NCBI RefSeq assembly: GCF_002216775.1
Contig: NZ_CP022315.1
Coordinates: 372,001 to 436,000 of the forward strand
Length of the DNA: 64,000 nt
Reading direction: 5' to 3'
Origin: Virgibacillus phasianinus
GTDB lineage: Bacteria; Bacillota; Bacilli; Bacillales; Amphibacillaceae
Notes under the pieces: generated by a model
What the model saw: the letters and a program-made list of their open reading frames with translations, nothing else
Database searches by the model: none
What the model was told of the DNA's origin: nothing
Part shown: piece by piece, positions 55,294-63,856 of the stretch
Layout: each line of letters opens with the position of its first letter
How positions within the stretch are numbered: position 1 is the stretch's first letter
Made by a program: the position numbers and the translations under genes

Positions 55294-56130
55294 TTACGTT
55301 TCAAGCCTGCCAATACGTCTATGTTTAACAATGGCGTTAATCACACCACCTGTAATAATTATAATTCCTGAAATATAAAACCAAATCATTAATATAATAA
55401 CTGTACCCAGACTTCCATACGTTGCTGAATAATCTCCAATAGTACTTACATAGAAGGAAAACGCCAAGGAAACGAGCTGCCACCCGATTGTGGCAAAAAC
55501 AGCGCCCCATACTGCATCTTTTAATATTATTCGCTGATTGGGTGCTAGTTTATAAAGTGCCAAGAGTACGATAAAAAACACAACAGATGACAGTACCCAT
55601 CGTAATGTGCCCCATACTTGAAGAAATCCGGCCGACAATCCGAGAATGGAGAAAAGGTAATCTCCAACCCATCTTCCAAAAATAGGTAAAGCAAACGCCA
55701 TACAGATAACAACAACCATTGCTATCGTAAGCACGATGGCAATCAGCCTAGCAACTATGAAGGAACGGTCTTCCTCTACCTCATACGCCACGTTAAACCC
55801 CTTCATTACTGAATTAATACCTGCTGATGCAGACCAGATGGTACCAATAATACCGATGGACAACAGCCCGCCATTTTGTTCGTTCACCAACTGTGTGACA
55901 TTTGTATTAATTAAAGTCATGATTTCCTCAGGTGCATAAACACTTATAAATGACAAAACCCGCTGTACGTCAAAAGTTAAATACCCAATTAATGTGGCTA
56001 AAAATAATAAAAAGGGGAATAAAGATAGCAGGAAAAAGTAAGCAAGCTGTGCCGCTGTACCAAACACATCTACCTCTAATACCTTTTGAAAAAGTTGTTT
56101 TAGAAACTTAACAGCTCTCCTCATATGCAT
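55294..56130 (-). CDS. yfkH: YihY/BrkB-family membrane protein (YfkH-like)
   Basis: 278 residues, six TM helices (about 28-50, 85-105, 128-150, 170-195, 205-230 and 240-262). Family features: FGTAAQLAYFFLLSLFPFLL near 20-39, SASAGINSVMKGFNVAYE near 110 and WGAVFATIGWQLVSLAFSFY near 205. Formerly named ribonuclease BN by error; actual function is unknown. Same place as yfkH in B. subtilis, near yfkF and yfkD. A YtxH-like gene is 18 bases upstream, probably in the same operon. Confidence 0.88.
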   Translation of the reverse strand: MHMRRAVKFLKQLFQKVLEVDVFGTAAQLAYFFLLSLFPFLLFLATLIGYLTFDVQRVLSFISVYAPEEIMTLINTNVTQLVNEQNGGLLSIGIIGTIWSASAGINSVMKGFNVAYEVEEDRSFIVARLIAIVLTIAMVVVICMAFALPIFGRWVGDYLFSILGLSAGFLQVWGTLRWVLSSVVFFIVLLALYKLAPNQRIILKDAVWGAVFATIGWQLVSLAFSFYVSTIGDYSATYGSLGTVIILMIWFYISGIIIITGGVINAIVKHRRIGRLET

Positions 56131-56148
56131 CCCCCTTGTTCCCGCTAG

Positions 56149-56457
56149 TTATTCTACTGATTCTAATCGTTTTGGTTGTTCATTCTTACTTGTTATTTTT
56201 TCAATCGTTTGTTCAACCTGTTCCAAGGCATTAATTGCATTATCAGCACTTGAATTAAACGATTCATTGAATTTATTACAAGCAATCCTTGCAGTACTGA
56301 CCGCTTCTGAAGGATTTTTTACATAATAATTTGTTTTCCTTTTTGCATTAAGAAATTGCACTTTTGTTCTCGAACGTGTCTCCCGGTCGAACAATGTGAC
56401 TAGCCCACCGATGAGCCCGCCAATCATCATTCCAAATAATAACTTATTGTTTCTCAT
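56149..56457 (-). CDS. YtxH-like small membrane-anchored protein
   Basis: 102 residues. One N-terminal glycine-rich TM helix (LLFGMMIGGLIGGLVTLF, with GxxxG-type pattern) is followed by RETRSRTKV and a helical amphipathic tail with AINALEQVEQTIEKI. This matches the YtxH/YtxG-type general-stress architecture. Function unknown. Ribosome site GGAGAG. Operon with the BrkB-family gene. The 306-base gap upstream (56458-56764) is AT-rich, with no feature beyond a TTGACT word at 56691 that may be part of the next gene's promoter. Confidence 0.7.
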   Translation of the reverse strand: MRNNKLLFGMMIGGLIGGLVTLFDRETRSRTKVQFLNAKRKTNYYVKNPSEAVSTARIACNKFNESFNSSADNAINALEQVEQTIEKITSKNEQPKRLESVE

Positions 56458-56764
56458 GATTTGTCTCTCCTTAACTGTTATATTCTGTTGGTTTGTCTAA
56501 TAGACGTACTATTTAACATTCCACTATTAACTTTATCATACCCTTGATACTTGAACCATTTTCTCGCAACTGAAGCAATAAACTGCCTTAATTCCCTCAG
56601 AATCAAGTTAATTCTATCTTACTTTTTCCCTCAAAAGAAATAATTAAACTAACATCTTATCAATAAAAGTGAAAAAGTTCAAAATATCTCTTGACTTTTC
56701 TCTATAATTTTCGGAATATTTACTATAGGCACATAATACTAAAAGTGAACAAAGGGGGAGTAAC

Positions 56765-58123
56765 ATGGATGAGATCATTAGCAATATAAGTAGTTTTGTT
56801 TGGGGACCGCCAACCTTGATACTAATAGTTGGAACAGGTCTGTATTTAACCATTAGGTTAGCATTTTTACAGTTCCGGACACTTCCTTATGCGTTAAGAC
56901 TTGCGTTCAGTCCAAAGCGGCAGGATAAAGCGTCTAAGGGAGATATTAGTCACTATGAGGCACTGACAACGGCTATGGCGGCCACTATTGGAACCGGTAA
57001 CATTGTTGGTGTCGCAACAGCTGTTGTGCTTGGTGGGCCAGGGGCAGTATTTTGGATGTGGATCAGTGCGCTGTTTGGAATGGCTACAAAGTATTCAGAA
57101 GCACTGCTCGCAGTTAAATACCGTGTAGTGAACAGCCGCGGTGAAATGTCCGGTGGACCAATGTATTACCTAGAACGTGGTTTAAAGGCAAAATGGCTTG
57201 GGGTTCTTTTTGCAATTTTCGGGGCAGTAGCGGCGTTTGGAATCGGTAATATGGTTCAGTCAAATTCGGTTTCAGATGCATTAGAACGTTCTTTCAGTAT
57301 CCCAACATGGGTTACCGGAATTTTACTGACTGTTTTAACTGGTTTGGTTATCTTAGGCGGAATAAAAAGTATTGGTCGCGTCACAGCGTTTTTTGTTCCA
57401 GTTATGGCGTTATTTTATGTAATAGGCGGATTAATCATTATTATTATGAATTTAGACATTGTACCAAGCGCAATTGCATTAATATTCAATGATGCATTCA
57501 CTGGTAGTGCCATTGGTGGAGGTATCTTGGGTACAGTAATACGATATGGTGTAGCACGAGGTGTGTTCTCAAACGAAGCAGGTCTTGGGTCGGCACCAAT
57601 TGCTGCAGCTGCAGCAAAAACCGACTATCCCGGACGTCAGGCTTTAGTTTCGATGACCCAGGTGCTGATTGATACGATAATAGTATGTTCTATCACAGGA
57701 ATTACAATTGTCATGGCCGATATGTACGCGGGCTCAACTCTAAATGGAGGAGATTTAACTGCGGCTTCATTTGCCCATTTCCTTGGTTCAACAGGCGGTT
57801 ATATCGTTACAATCGGTATTGTATTATTCGCATTTTCAACACTTGTTGGCTGGTCTTATTACGGGGAAAAGTGTTTCAGTTATTTGTTTAATGATAAAGC
57901 AGTTCCCATTTATCGCATAGTGTTCGTGTTAGTTGTATTCTACGGTGCCATTGAGAAACTAGGTATCGTTTGGGGCATCGCCGACATTATGAATGCACTT
58001 ATGGCAATACCGAACTTAATCGGCTTGCTCGGCCTCTCAGGAGTGGTAGTATACGAGACGAAAAAGTTCATAAAAGTTGCCAAAGAAGAAGAAAAAGAAC
58101 GAAAACGATCAAAAGCAGCATAA
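56765..58123 (+). CDS. Sodium:alanine symporter, AGCS family (AlsT-like)
   Basis: 452 residues, about 11 TM helices. Family signatures: GTGLYLTIRLAFLQFRTL near 20-37, AATIGTGNIVGVATAVVLGG near 76-95, FWMWISALFGMATKYSEALL near 97-116 and VARGVFSNEAGLGSAPIAAA near 265-284. It imports alanine, glycine or glutamine with Na+. The C-terminus is very basic. Ribosome site AAAGGGGGAG. The R2 repeat begins at the stop codon itself. Confidence 0.93.
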   Translation: MDEIISNISSFVWGPPTLILIVGTGLYLTIRLAFLQFRTLPYALRLAFSPKRQDKASKGDISHYEALTTAMAATIGTGNIVGVATAVVLGGPGAVFWMWISALFGMATKYSEALLAVKYRVVNSRGEMSGGPMYYLERGLKAKWLGVLFAIFGAVAAFGIGNMVQSNSVSDALERSFSIPTWVTGILLTVLTGLVILGGIKSIGRVTAFFVPVMALFYVIGGLIIIIMNLDIVPSAIALIFNDAFTGSAIGGGILGTVIRYGVARGVFSNEAGLGSAPIAAAAAKTDYPGRQALVSMTQVLIDTIIVCSITGITIVMADMYAGSTLNGGDLTAASFAHFLGSTGGYIVTIGIVLFAFSTLVGWSYYGEKCFSYLFNDKAVPIYRIVFVLVVFYGAIEKLGIVWGIADIMNALMAIPNLIGLLGLSGVVVYETKKFIKVAKEEEKERKRSKAA

Positions 58124-58285
58124 AAAGCGAAGGCGACTGGTTAGCGACGTACAAATAGTTAGGACTGTGAAGGTACGTCGAACTTTACGTACCTTCATCA
58201 GGACTAACTATTTGCTAGTCGCTAGGAGCCGCAGCTGGATTGTAAAAAGCGGAGGCGGCTGGTCAGAAGCGGACGCATAAGCAAG
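58124..58285. repeat. R2 repeat unit followed by an R2/R1 hybrid
   Basis: 58124-58247 is a full R2 unit (GCGAAGGCGACTGGTTAGCG to GGAGCCGCAGCTGGATTG, with inner stem GGTACGT / ACGTACC). From 58248 a second unit starts as R2 (AAAAAGCGGAGGCGGCTGG) but continues as R1 (TCAGAAGCGGACGCATAAGC), showing that the two families recombine or share an origin. Confidence 0.85.
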
Positions 58286-58292
58286 AAAACAA

Positions 58293-58325
58293 GAACGGGT
58301 TACCAGACAATTGGTACCCCGTTCC
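58293..58325 (-). terminator. Terminator after the SRAP gene
   Basis: GGAACGGGG-TACCA pairs with TGGTA-CCCGTTC on the minus strand, then TTGTTTTC. Confidence 0.75.
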
Positions 58326-58326
58326 T

Positions 58327-58992
58327 TTAATCTGCAAGGGGTTCAATACATGTCTTATCATTATTTTTAGCTGCATTAACATAGCTGGATACATCATGTG
58401 CTGTTAATTCGTCTACATCGATTGACTGCAAAAATTGATGAGCTGAAGTTGGATCCATTTCATTTGGTGATAGCCATTCATCCTCTTTATCTTTTGGAAG
58501 AATAATTGGCATACGGTGATGGATATCCTGCATAAAACCGTTTGCTTCTTTTGTTAAGATCGTACATGTGAAAAGATTCCGATCTCCATCCTCCCACTTA
58601 TCCCATAGACCAGCAAACGCAAATAGTTTTCGATCAGCTAACTGAATACGCTTAGGCTGTTTTGTTTTGTCCGTTTTTTTCCATTCATAAAAACTGTCGG
58701 CTACAATTAAACATCGTTTACGTTTCAGCAACGTTTTAAAACTCGGTTTTTGATGAACGGTTTCACTTCTGGCATTAATCATTTTATAGCCAATCTTTTC
58801 ATCATTGGCCCAAGAAGGTACAAGCCCCCACTTTAAATAACCCGCCCGCTTATCATTTCCATTACGAATAACTGCGAGTACCCGTTGACCCGGTGCGATA
58901 TTGTAGTTTGGTTCGTACGAATCAATTCGCTGTACATCAAATTCCTTTAATATATCAAGCTCATCACTTAGCAACGTATACCTTCCACACAT
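58327..58992 (-). CDS. SRAP/HMCES-family abasic-site protein (YedK-like)
   Basis: 221 residues. Begins MCGRYTLLS, so catalytic Cys2 is exposed after Met removal and can form a thiazolidine link with abasic sites in single-stranded DNA. Other active-site blocks: PNYNIAPGQ near 33, NARSETVHQKPSFK near 75, DSFYEWKK near 103 and HHRMPIILP near 161. The start is the ATG at 58992 (GGGGAATG upstream), which must be right because Cys2 is needed; a longer frame to 59010 is wrong. Monocistronic. Confidence 0.94.
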   Translation of the reverse strand: MCGRYTLLSDELDILKEFDVQRIDSYEPNYNIAPGQRVLAVIRNGNDKRAGYLKWGLVPSWANDEKIGYKMINARSETVHQKPSFKTLLKRKRCLIVADSFYEWKKTDKTKQPKRIQLADRKLFAFAGLWDKWEDGDRNLFTCTILTKEANGFMQDIHHRMPIILPKDKEDEWLSPNEMDPTSAHQFLQSIDVDELTAHDVSSYVNAAKNNDKTCIEPLAD

Positions 58993-59145
58993 ATTATCAT
59001 TCCCCTCCATTGCCTGGCGGTCTATATTTCCGTTACATTTATATTAAAAACCACTCAAAGTTTAACTATTATAAGACATCTTTATATTAGGATTCCCCAG
59101 AAAAAAAGGCAACCATAAACGTTTATAAGCCCGAAAACAATTCCT

Positions 59146-59460
59146 TTAAGGATAGGCACGATTTTGCATCGGATTTTTCCCGTTCTGCCGGTACGTCCTT
59201 AATCTTTGTAAATAAAAATTTTGTTTTTCTTCCTCTTTTCCATGCGTGTATTGTTCTTTACTAATAGGTTCTGCTTTGACTATGGATGACATCATAGTTT
59301 GTCTTTTTTTAATTCCAGGCATCTCAGCAACAATTTTCAGCACGTCCATCAAATTACATTTGTTATCTGTTTCCAAATACCTTGAAACAGTTATTTCTTT
59401 TCTTTTACCTACATGACCATAACGGCATACCACTTTCCAGTACTTATTTGCATTTATCAT
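59146..59460 (-). CDS. Hypothetical protein, basic, 104 residues
   Basis: No family recognised. It has a ribosome site (AAGGGGG, 7 bases before the ATG) and normal codon use. The N-terminal half looks folded (YWKVVCRYGHVGKRKEITVS, an RNA-binding-like or ribosomal-protein-like basic strand pattern); the C-terminal half is highly charged and ends NPMQNRAYP. VCRYGHVG contains a single Cys and His that could join a metal site. No signal peptide or TM. Confidence 0.6.
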   Translation of the reverse strand: MINANKYWKVVCRYGHVGKRKEITVSRYLETDNKCNLMDVLKIVAEMPGIKKRQTMMSSIVKAEPISKEQYTHGKEEEKQNFYLQRLRTYRQNGKNPMQNRAYP

Positions 59461-59620
59461 TATTACGACCCCCTTATTAATATTTATTTTTTATTGGTAA
59501 CAGCATTCATTAGAAAACTTTACGTTCGCCAAGCCTTTGGTCAAATGACTTGGATCTTTTTATACTTTAAAAAGATAAAGAATTTTGCTTACTTAGGGTA
59601 AAATTAAATACTAATGTTAT

Positions 59621-59664
59621 GAAAAATCCCGAATCCCACTTGCTAGCATGGATTCAGGATTTTT
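59621..59664 (-). terminator. Terminator after the amidase gene
   Basis: AAATCCTGAATCC pairs with GGATTCGGGATTT on the minus strand, with one mismatch, then TTTCAT. It is 12 bases from the amidase stop. Confidence 0.8.
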
Positions 59665-59675
59665 CCAACTGATAC

Positions 59676-61010
59676 TTATACCTTTATTTGGTTAAGAACG
59701 TTCTGTAATTGAATAATGCTTGCATTGACCATATCTTCATATAGACCCAAAATCATTTGGCCATATTGGTCACCTGGTACGGCCCACTTGCCATTTAAGT
59801 CTTCCCATTTTTCTGCACTTCCTCGTTGAACAAGTTCAAATCGAGGATCAATCAGCTGATATTTTTCCAGTAAGGGTTTCTTAGTCGCATAGGCATACAA
59901 ATGCTGCATGTGCGCAAGGACACCCTCCCTTGGAGTATCAAAACTTGCTCCCGGATTATCTGGGCCCGTCGCACCTATTCCTGCAAAATTATTTTGTTCT
60001 TCATTAACCACACCTGTAAAACGAAAATAATTCGTTTCGTGAACAGCTTGGGCAAATGCAACATCGCCTCTAAGTCCATAATATCTCCCAAAAGCTAAAT
60101 AATAGGTTCCAAGTGTTGGGGCATCGGGATTAACGGTTCGAACAAAATAATCCATTTGTTCAGGTGATAAGAACATAGTGCCAAAGATACTATATCCCGA
60201 TACACCGGATTCGTCACCTTGATATCCTAAAATATATGCATCCTGGATTCCCGCATTTTTCACTTCGGTAAGCCGTTGTTCTGCGTTACTTCGCTTACTA
60301 AATGCACCGGCCTGAACTCGATACCACGTATCACCGGATACAGTGGTTTCACTTATAAAAGACGGAATACCTTTCGAGTCAAGATAAGTTACTCGTTCAT
60401 CTGCATTCTGCCTTTTCTTGAATGAACCAGCTATCACCTTATACAAAGTTGCCGATGAGACCTTTTGAAGATTAAAGGCACGTTCCAGACCATTGACATG
60501 TCCACGGGCAATTTTTTGGCGGTAGGAACTATTAGCCAATTTAGCTGCATTATCGGCATTTGTTATAAATCCATTTTCCGATAACAGTGCAGGCATTACA
60601 GATTCTCTTAATACATGAAAATTAGCCTGTTTCTTCCCGCGATCCGTTAATTCATTTACGTCTAGGATTTCATGATGCATGATAGTTTGATAGTGGGCGG
60701 TCTGAGAGGTTTCAGACAAACCGCTATAAATATAATCTTCATAACCATAGGCTGAACCATTAAACGCATTGCAGTGAATGGATAAAAAATAGTCCGCGTT
60801 CCAAGAGTTAGCCTCATTCGTCCGTTGATCCAAGCTTACAAAGGTGTCCGTAGTTCTACTCATATTCACTTCGATATTATGATATTCATTGTTTAAAATA
60901 TCACGAATGCGTAAAGCAATATCCAGTGTAACGTTCTTTTCCTTTAAACCATTTCCGGTAGCACCCGGATCATTGCCGCCATGCCCCGGATCTAAATACA
61001 ATTTAAACAT
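59676..61010 (-). CDS. N-acetylmuramoyl-L-alanine amidase with SPOR repeats and glucosaminidase domain
   Basis: 444 residues, three modules. Residues about 1-180: Amidase_3 with zinc ligands in DPGHGGNDPG, the SIHCNAF His and the catalytic Glu in LLSENGFIT. Residues about 190-265: two SPOR-like repeats (LYKVIAGSFKKRQNADERV and WYRVQAGAFSKRSNAEQRL). Residues about 275-440: a glucosaminidase-like domain (AQAVHETNYFRF with its Glu, NNFAGIGAT). It would cut both the amide bond and the glycan of peptidoglycan. There is no signal peptide, as in CwlC-type mother-cell lysis amidases. Start: ATG at 61010 with AAAGGGG upstream. Confidence 0.9.
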   Translation of the reverse strand: MFKLYLDPGHGGNDPGATGNGLKEKNVTLDIALRIRDILNNEYHNIEVNMSRTTDTFVSLDQRTNEANSWNADYFLSIHCNAFNGSAYGYEDYIYSGLSETSQTAHYQTIMHHEILDVNELTDRGKKQANFHVLRESVMPALLSENGFITNADNAAKLANSSYRQKIARGHVNGLERAFNLQKVSSATLYKVIAGSFKKRQNADERVTYLDSKGIPSFISETTVSGDTWYRVQAGAFSKRSNAEQRLTEVKNAGIQDAYILGYQGDESGVSGYSIFGTMFLSPEQMDYFVRTVNPDAPTLGTYYLAFGRYYGLRGDVAFAQAVHETNYFRFTGVVNEEQNNFAGIGATGPDNPGASFDTPREGVLAHMQHLYAYATKKPLLEKYQLIDPRFELVQRGSAEKWEDLNGKWAVPGDQYGQMILGLYEDMVNASIIQLQNVLNQIKV

Positions 61011-61136
61011 TGGTATTTCCCCTTTTTGCAATCATTTTCTATCAGTAAAGTATATAAGCATTAAAAGCTATCCAGGTACAAAAGGCAAGGTAATGCCCGC
61101 AACATTATTCGGTAATTGGTTTCAACTTCATTTTTC

Positions 61137-62456
61137 CTATTCATTATTAATTACTTTCTGGGCATCCAAATACCCTGCTCCTTGTACATAGGCCGGCAGA
61201 CCTCGGTCGACCGATCCCTGCATTAGTTGTTGTTTCACTTGATCCGGGGTGTATTCCGGATATGCTTGAAGAACAAGGGCGACTACGCCAGCACAGATGG
61301 GAGTTGCCATTGATGTGCCAGATAAAGAAAAATAATTCTTTTCAACCCGGCTTGATTTCGATATTTTATCAAGGTAAGATCCGGGCGCCCTTAGAGAAAT
61401 AATATTAGCCCCGGGTGCCAATAAATCCGGTTTTGACTCTTCCCCACATGTCGGTCCCCGGCTTGAGAAAGATGCCACTTCTTCATCAGCACGATCAATT
61501 GTGTTTTGGTCATCGATTGCCCCAACTGTTACAACCTTCGAGCTGATTCCAGGAGTTGCAATTGTTCTTTGATCAGGGCCCGCATTACCAGCAGCGACAC
61601 AAACTACAATGCCGCTTTCCCATGCCTTATCGACAATTTGAACAAGTGGGTCATTACAGTCAGACTCATCAGCCTTTGCTCCTAAAGATAGGGAAATCAC
61701 ATCAATTTGGTGTTCTTCTTTATGGTCGATACACCATTGAACACCAGAAACAATTGTGGAAAGTGATCCCGAACCCATTTGGTTGAGTACCTTCACACCA
61801 ATAACACCAGCCTCCGGAGCAGGACCACAGTATTTTCCATCTGAAGAAAAACCATTGCTGACTGCATCTCCAGCGCAATGTGTTCCATGTCCATTGTCAT
61901 CATAAGGATCTGTTTTATTGTTAATGAAATCCTTAAAGGCAATGATTCGGTCTGCTGGCTGCGTAAGGTCTTGATGTGGATGAATGCCCGTATCAACGAT
62001 TGCAATGTTGACATCCGATCCAGTTAAACCTTGTTCGTTCAATTGTTGGGCATGAATAGATGGAGAAGCAACATCCAACAGAGCCTTAACCTCTCTGTCA
62101 TAATACACTTTCTTAATGCTGCAATCGTTAATCATGAGTTTCTCAATTGCGGATGCTGTAACAACTGCTGAGCAGCTGGATGTGCTTTGGAAGTGATGCT
62201 TTATCTGTGATCTGAATTCAGGCTTAACTAAATCCTGAATCTTTTTTAATGAGGAGTCTAAAGAAACAGCCTCTTGTTCGAACTCAATAATTATCGGAAA
62301 CTTTTTCGTCTTTTTTAACGCCTTCTCGATTGGACGGTGTAAAAAACAAGGGATACGACGGAAAGGGCGATATAAATGAAGTAATCTTTGACGCATCTCC
62401 TTATCAAACTTTTCACTGTGCTGCCGAGTAAGTTTAATCATAGAAAAACCTAACAT
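61137..62456 (-). CDS. AprX-like intracellular subtilisin-family serine protease
   Basis: 439 residues, no signal peptide. Residues 1-120 resemble an inhibitor-like propeptide. Catalytic triad: Asp in IVDTGIHPH (near 148), His in GHGTHCAG (near 181), Ser in LSGTSMATPICAG (near 385). The Asn oxyanion residue is in AAGNAGPD. AprX of B. subtilis has the same N-terminal extension (442 residues) and is non-essential in late growth. Start: ATG at 62456, with GGAGGTG upstream; the in-frame GTG at 62465 overlaps the ribosome site. Confidence 0.92.
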   Translation of the reverse strand: MLGFSMIKLTRQHSEKFDKEMRQRLLHLYRPFRRIPCFLHRPIEKALKKTKKFPIIIEFEQEAVSLDSSLKKIQDLVKPEFRSQIKHHFQSTSSCSAVVTASAIEKLMINDCSIKKVYYDREVKALLDVASPSIHAQQLNEQGLTGSDVNIAIVDTGIHPHQDLTQPADRIIAFKDFINNKTDPYDDNGHGTHCAGDAVSNGFSSDGKYCGPAPEAGVIGVKVLNQMGSGSLSTIVSGVQWCIDHKEEHQIDVISLSLGAKADESDCNDPLVQIVDKAWESGIVVCVAAGNAGPDQRTIATPGISSKVVTVGAIDDQNTIDRADEEVASFSSRGPTCGEESKPDLLAPGANIISLRAPGSYLDKISKSSRVEKNYFSLSGTSMATPICAGVVALVLQAYPEYTPDQVKQQLMQGSVDRGLPAYVQGAGYLDAQKVINNE

Positions 62457-62564
62457 ATCTATCACCTCCTTTTACTTACATTCTATGAATTAAAATATAA
62501 GTAATGGCGGTGTTTGTAGCAGTACTAGCAAAAAAGGCGCTTGTCTGTTAGATAGATATAGCAG

Positions 62565-62658
62565 AGGATACATTAAGGAAAAGTGCGTGGTGGGGTGTAG
62601 CGTTCGTAGTGTTCATTGCTTATGACTGCAGCTTCTGGGTGCTAGAGCTAGACATATT
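62565..62658 (+). repeat. Dispersed repeat family R1, partial copy
   Basis: GTGGGGTGTAGCGTTCGTAG, GTTCATTGCTTATGACTGCA and GCTTCTGGGTGCTAGAGCTA: the right two thirds of an R1 unit. The remaining parts of the 306-base gap are unremarkable. Confidence 0.75.
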
Positions 62659-62685
62659 TTATACATTCTTATCTTTTAAAGTAAA

Positions 62686-62721
62686 ATCAAAAAAGGCCAC
62701 TCCAAATAGGATATGGCCTTT
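62686..62721 (-). terminator. Terminator after the CotX-like gene
   Basis: AAAGGCCA pairs with TGGCCTTT, loop about 14 bases, then TTTTGATTTT on the minus strand. Confidence 0.75.
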
Positions 62722-62762
62722 ACTTTAGTGGGGTATTTTACTATTTTGCACACATTGTGTTT

Positions 62763-63443
62763 CTATAAAACATCTAGTCTAACAACCAATGCAATTAATA
62801 TCTGTAATAGGATTTGGATATTCACTGCAATATCTGTATCAGTTGTAGCAACATTTACGCCACGTGAATTCTCAATATAAACTTGCTGCTTATTCACCTG
62901 GGCAGATTTCAATTTCGCATACAGATCTTGTGTTACTTCGTCAGCCTGCGTACTATCTGCAATTGATATGCTAATAACGATAGCGATAGCAACTTGAAGC
63001 GCTACCTGAACATTAAGTGCTGCCTGGGTATCTGTTGTTGATACTTCAACATCACATGAGTCTTTTATAACGATGCATTCAACAGACTCCTGGACGTTAT
63101 TCAATGTTGCGTCTGCGTCCTGTTCCACTGTGGCATCAGTATCAAAAGGATGATGACTTGTAGGGTCTAGTGCACTCCATTTTTTTGGTTCTTCACACCA
63201 TTTATTGCACTTTTCGTCATGTTCAAATTTCTGGTAACACGAATCGCAGCAATGATCCGAGTTATGACATTTGTCACATGAATCATAATCCCACTCTGAT
63301 TCGTAACGGTTGTCACATGAGTCATAATCTGATTCTGATCTGTAACACTCGTCACACTTGTCATCATATCTAGGTTTGGAATATCTATCTACCATCATGG
63401 ATCTACCCCGATTACGTCTTGCTCTTCTTTTTGCTTTTGACAT
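62763..63443 (-). CDS. CotX/CotV-like spore coat protein, duplicated domain
   Basis: 226 residues. The N-terminus is basic (KAKRRARRNRGRS). Residues about 25-85 are Cys/Asp/Tyr/His-rich with the repeated word YDSCD and CCDSC, suggesting disulfide or metal-linked assembly. Two CotX-type domains follow: VIKDSCDVEVSTTDTQAALN near 120 and YIENSRGVNVATTDTDIAVN near 185, each ending in a hydrophobic beta/helix stretch. CotX/V/Y/Z build the crust, the outermost spore layer. Ribosome site GGAGGA. CotW-like gene is next. Confidence 0.87.
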   Translation of the reverse strand: MSKAKRRARRNRGRSMMVDRYSKPRYDDKCDECYRSESDYDSCDNRYESEWDYDSCDKCHNSDHCCDSCYQKFEHDEKCNKWCEEPKKWSALDPTSHHPFDTDATVEQDADATLNNVQESVECIVIKDSCDVEVSTTDTQAALNVQVALQVAIAIVISISIADSTQADEVTQDLYAKLKSAQVNKQQVYIENSRGVNVATTDTDIAVNIQILLQILIALVVRLDVL

Positions 63444-63577
63444 ATAATTTTTCCTCCTTCTTGTCGTTTAAAATATTCTATGTAAAAAGTTTAAAAGAGT
63501 AAGGGTGATTGTCTCATTACGGAACACCTATTTTTAGTAGGAAAAGTTGAATCAGCTTTACAACTTAACCAGACACA

Positions 63578-63618
63578 CTGGAAACCCGGATAATTAAGCA
63601 CATTACCCGGGTTTCCAG
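63578..63618. other. Perfect hairpin between the two coat genes
   Basis: CTGGAAACCCGG and CCGGGTTTCCAG, a perfect 12-bp inverted repeat with a 17-base loop, about 40 bases after the CotW-like gene. There is no T-run, so it is a weak terminator or an RNA-stability element. Confidence 0.6.
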
Positions 63619-63655
63619 CTCAAGTTAATGATAACAACCTTCTATAGTTAAATAA

Positions 63656-63856
63656 CTATGAATCATTACTTTCTTTCTTATCCTGATTTAATGACTCCAC
63701 ACTCTTCCTTAGGTTATTAACCATATTTTTAAGTTCCTCTTTTTGCTTATCGTCTAGTTTTTCCGGTTCTAACTTTATTCCATGCTTTTTTAGTGTTGAA
63801 TCCACGAGCAGATCAATAACATTCCCTGATAAGTTCTTATTTTCCTTATTACTCAT
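63656..63856 (-). CDS. CotW-like spore coat protein
   Basis: 66 residues, highly charged and helical. VIDLLVDSTLKKHGIKLEPE followed by LDDKQKEELKNMVNNLRKSV resembles B. subtilis CotW (MLVQNIFSKHGV... EEKEMLLNLVKDLQ), as I recall that sequence. CotW belongs to the cotVWXYZ crust genes, and a CotX-like gene is next, which supports the call. Start: ATG at 63856, 9 bases after GGAGGTG; the in-frame GTG at 63865 lies in this site. The last 144 bases of the window (63857-64000) contain no other feature. Confidence 0.65.
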   Translation of the reverse strand: MSNKENKNLSGNVIDLLVDSTLKKHGIKLEPEKLDDKQKEELKNMVNNLRKSVESLNQDKKESNDS

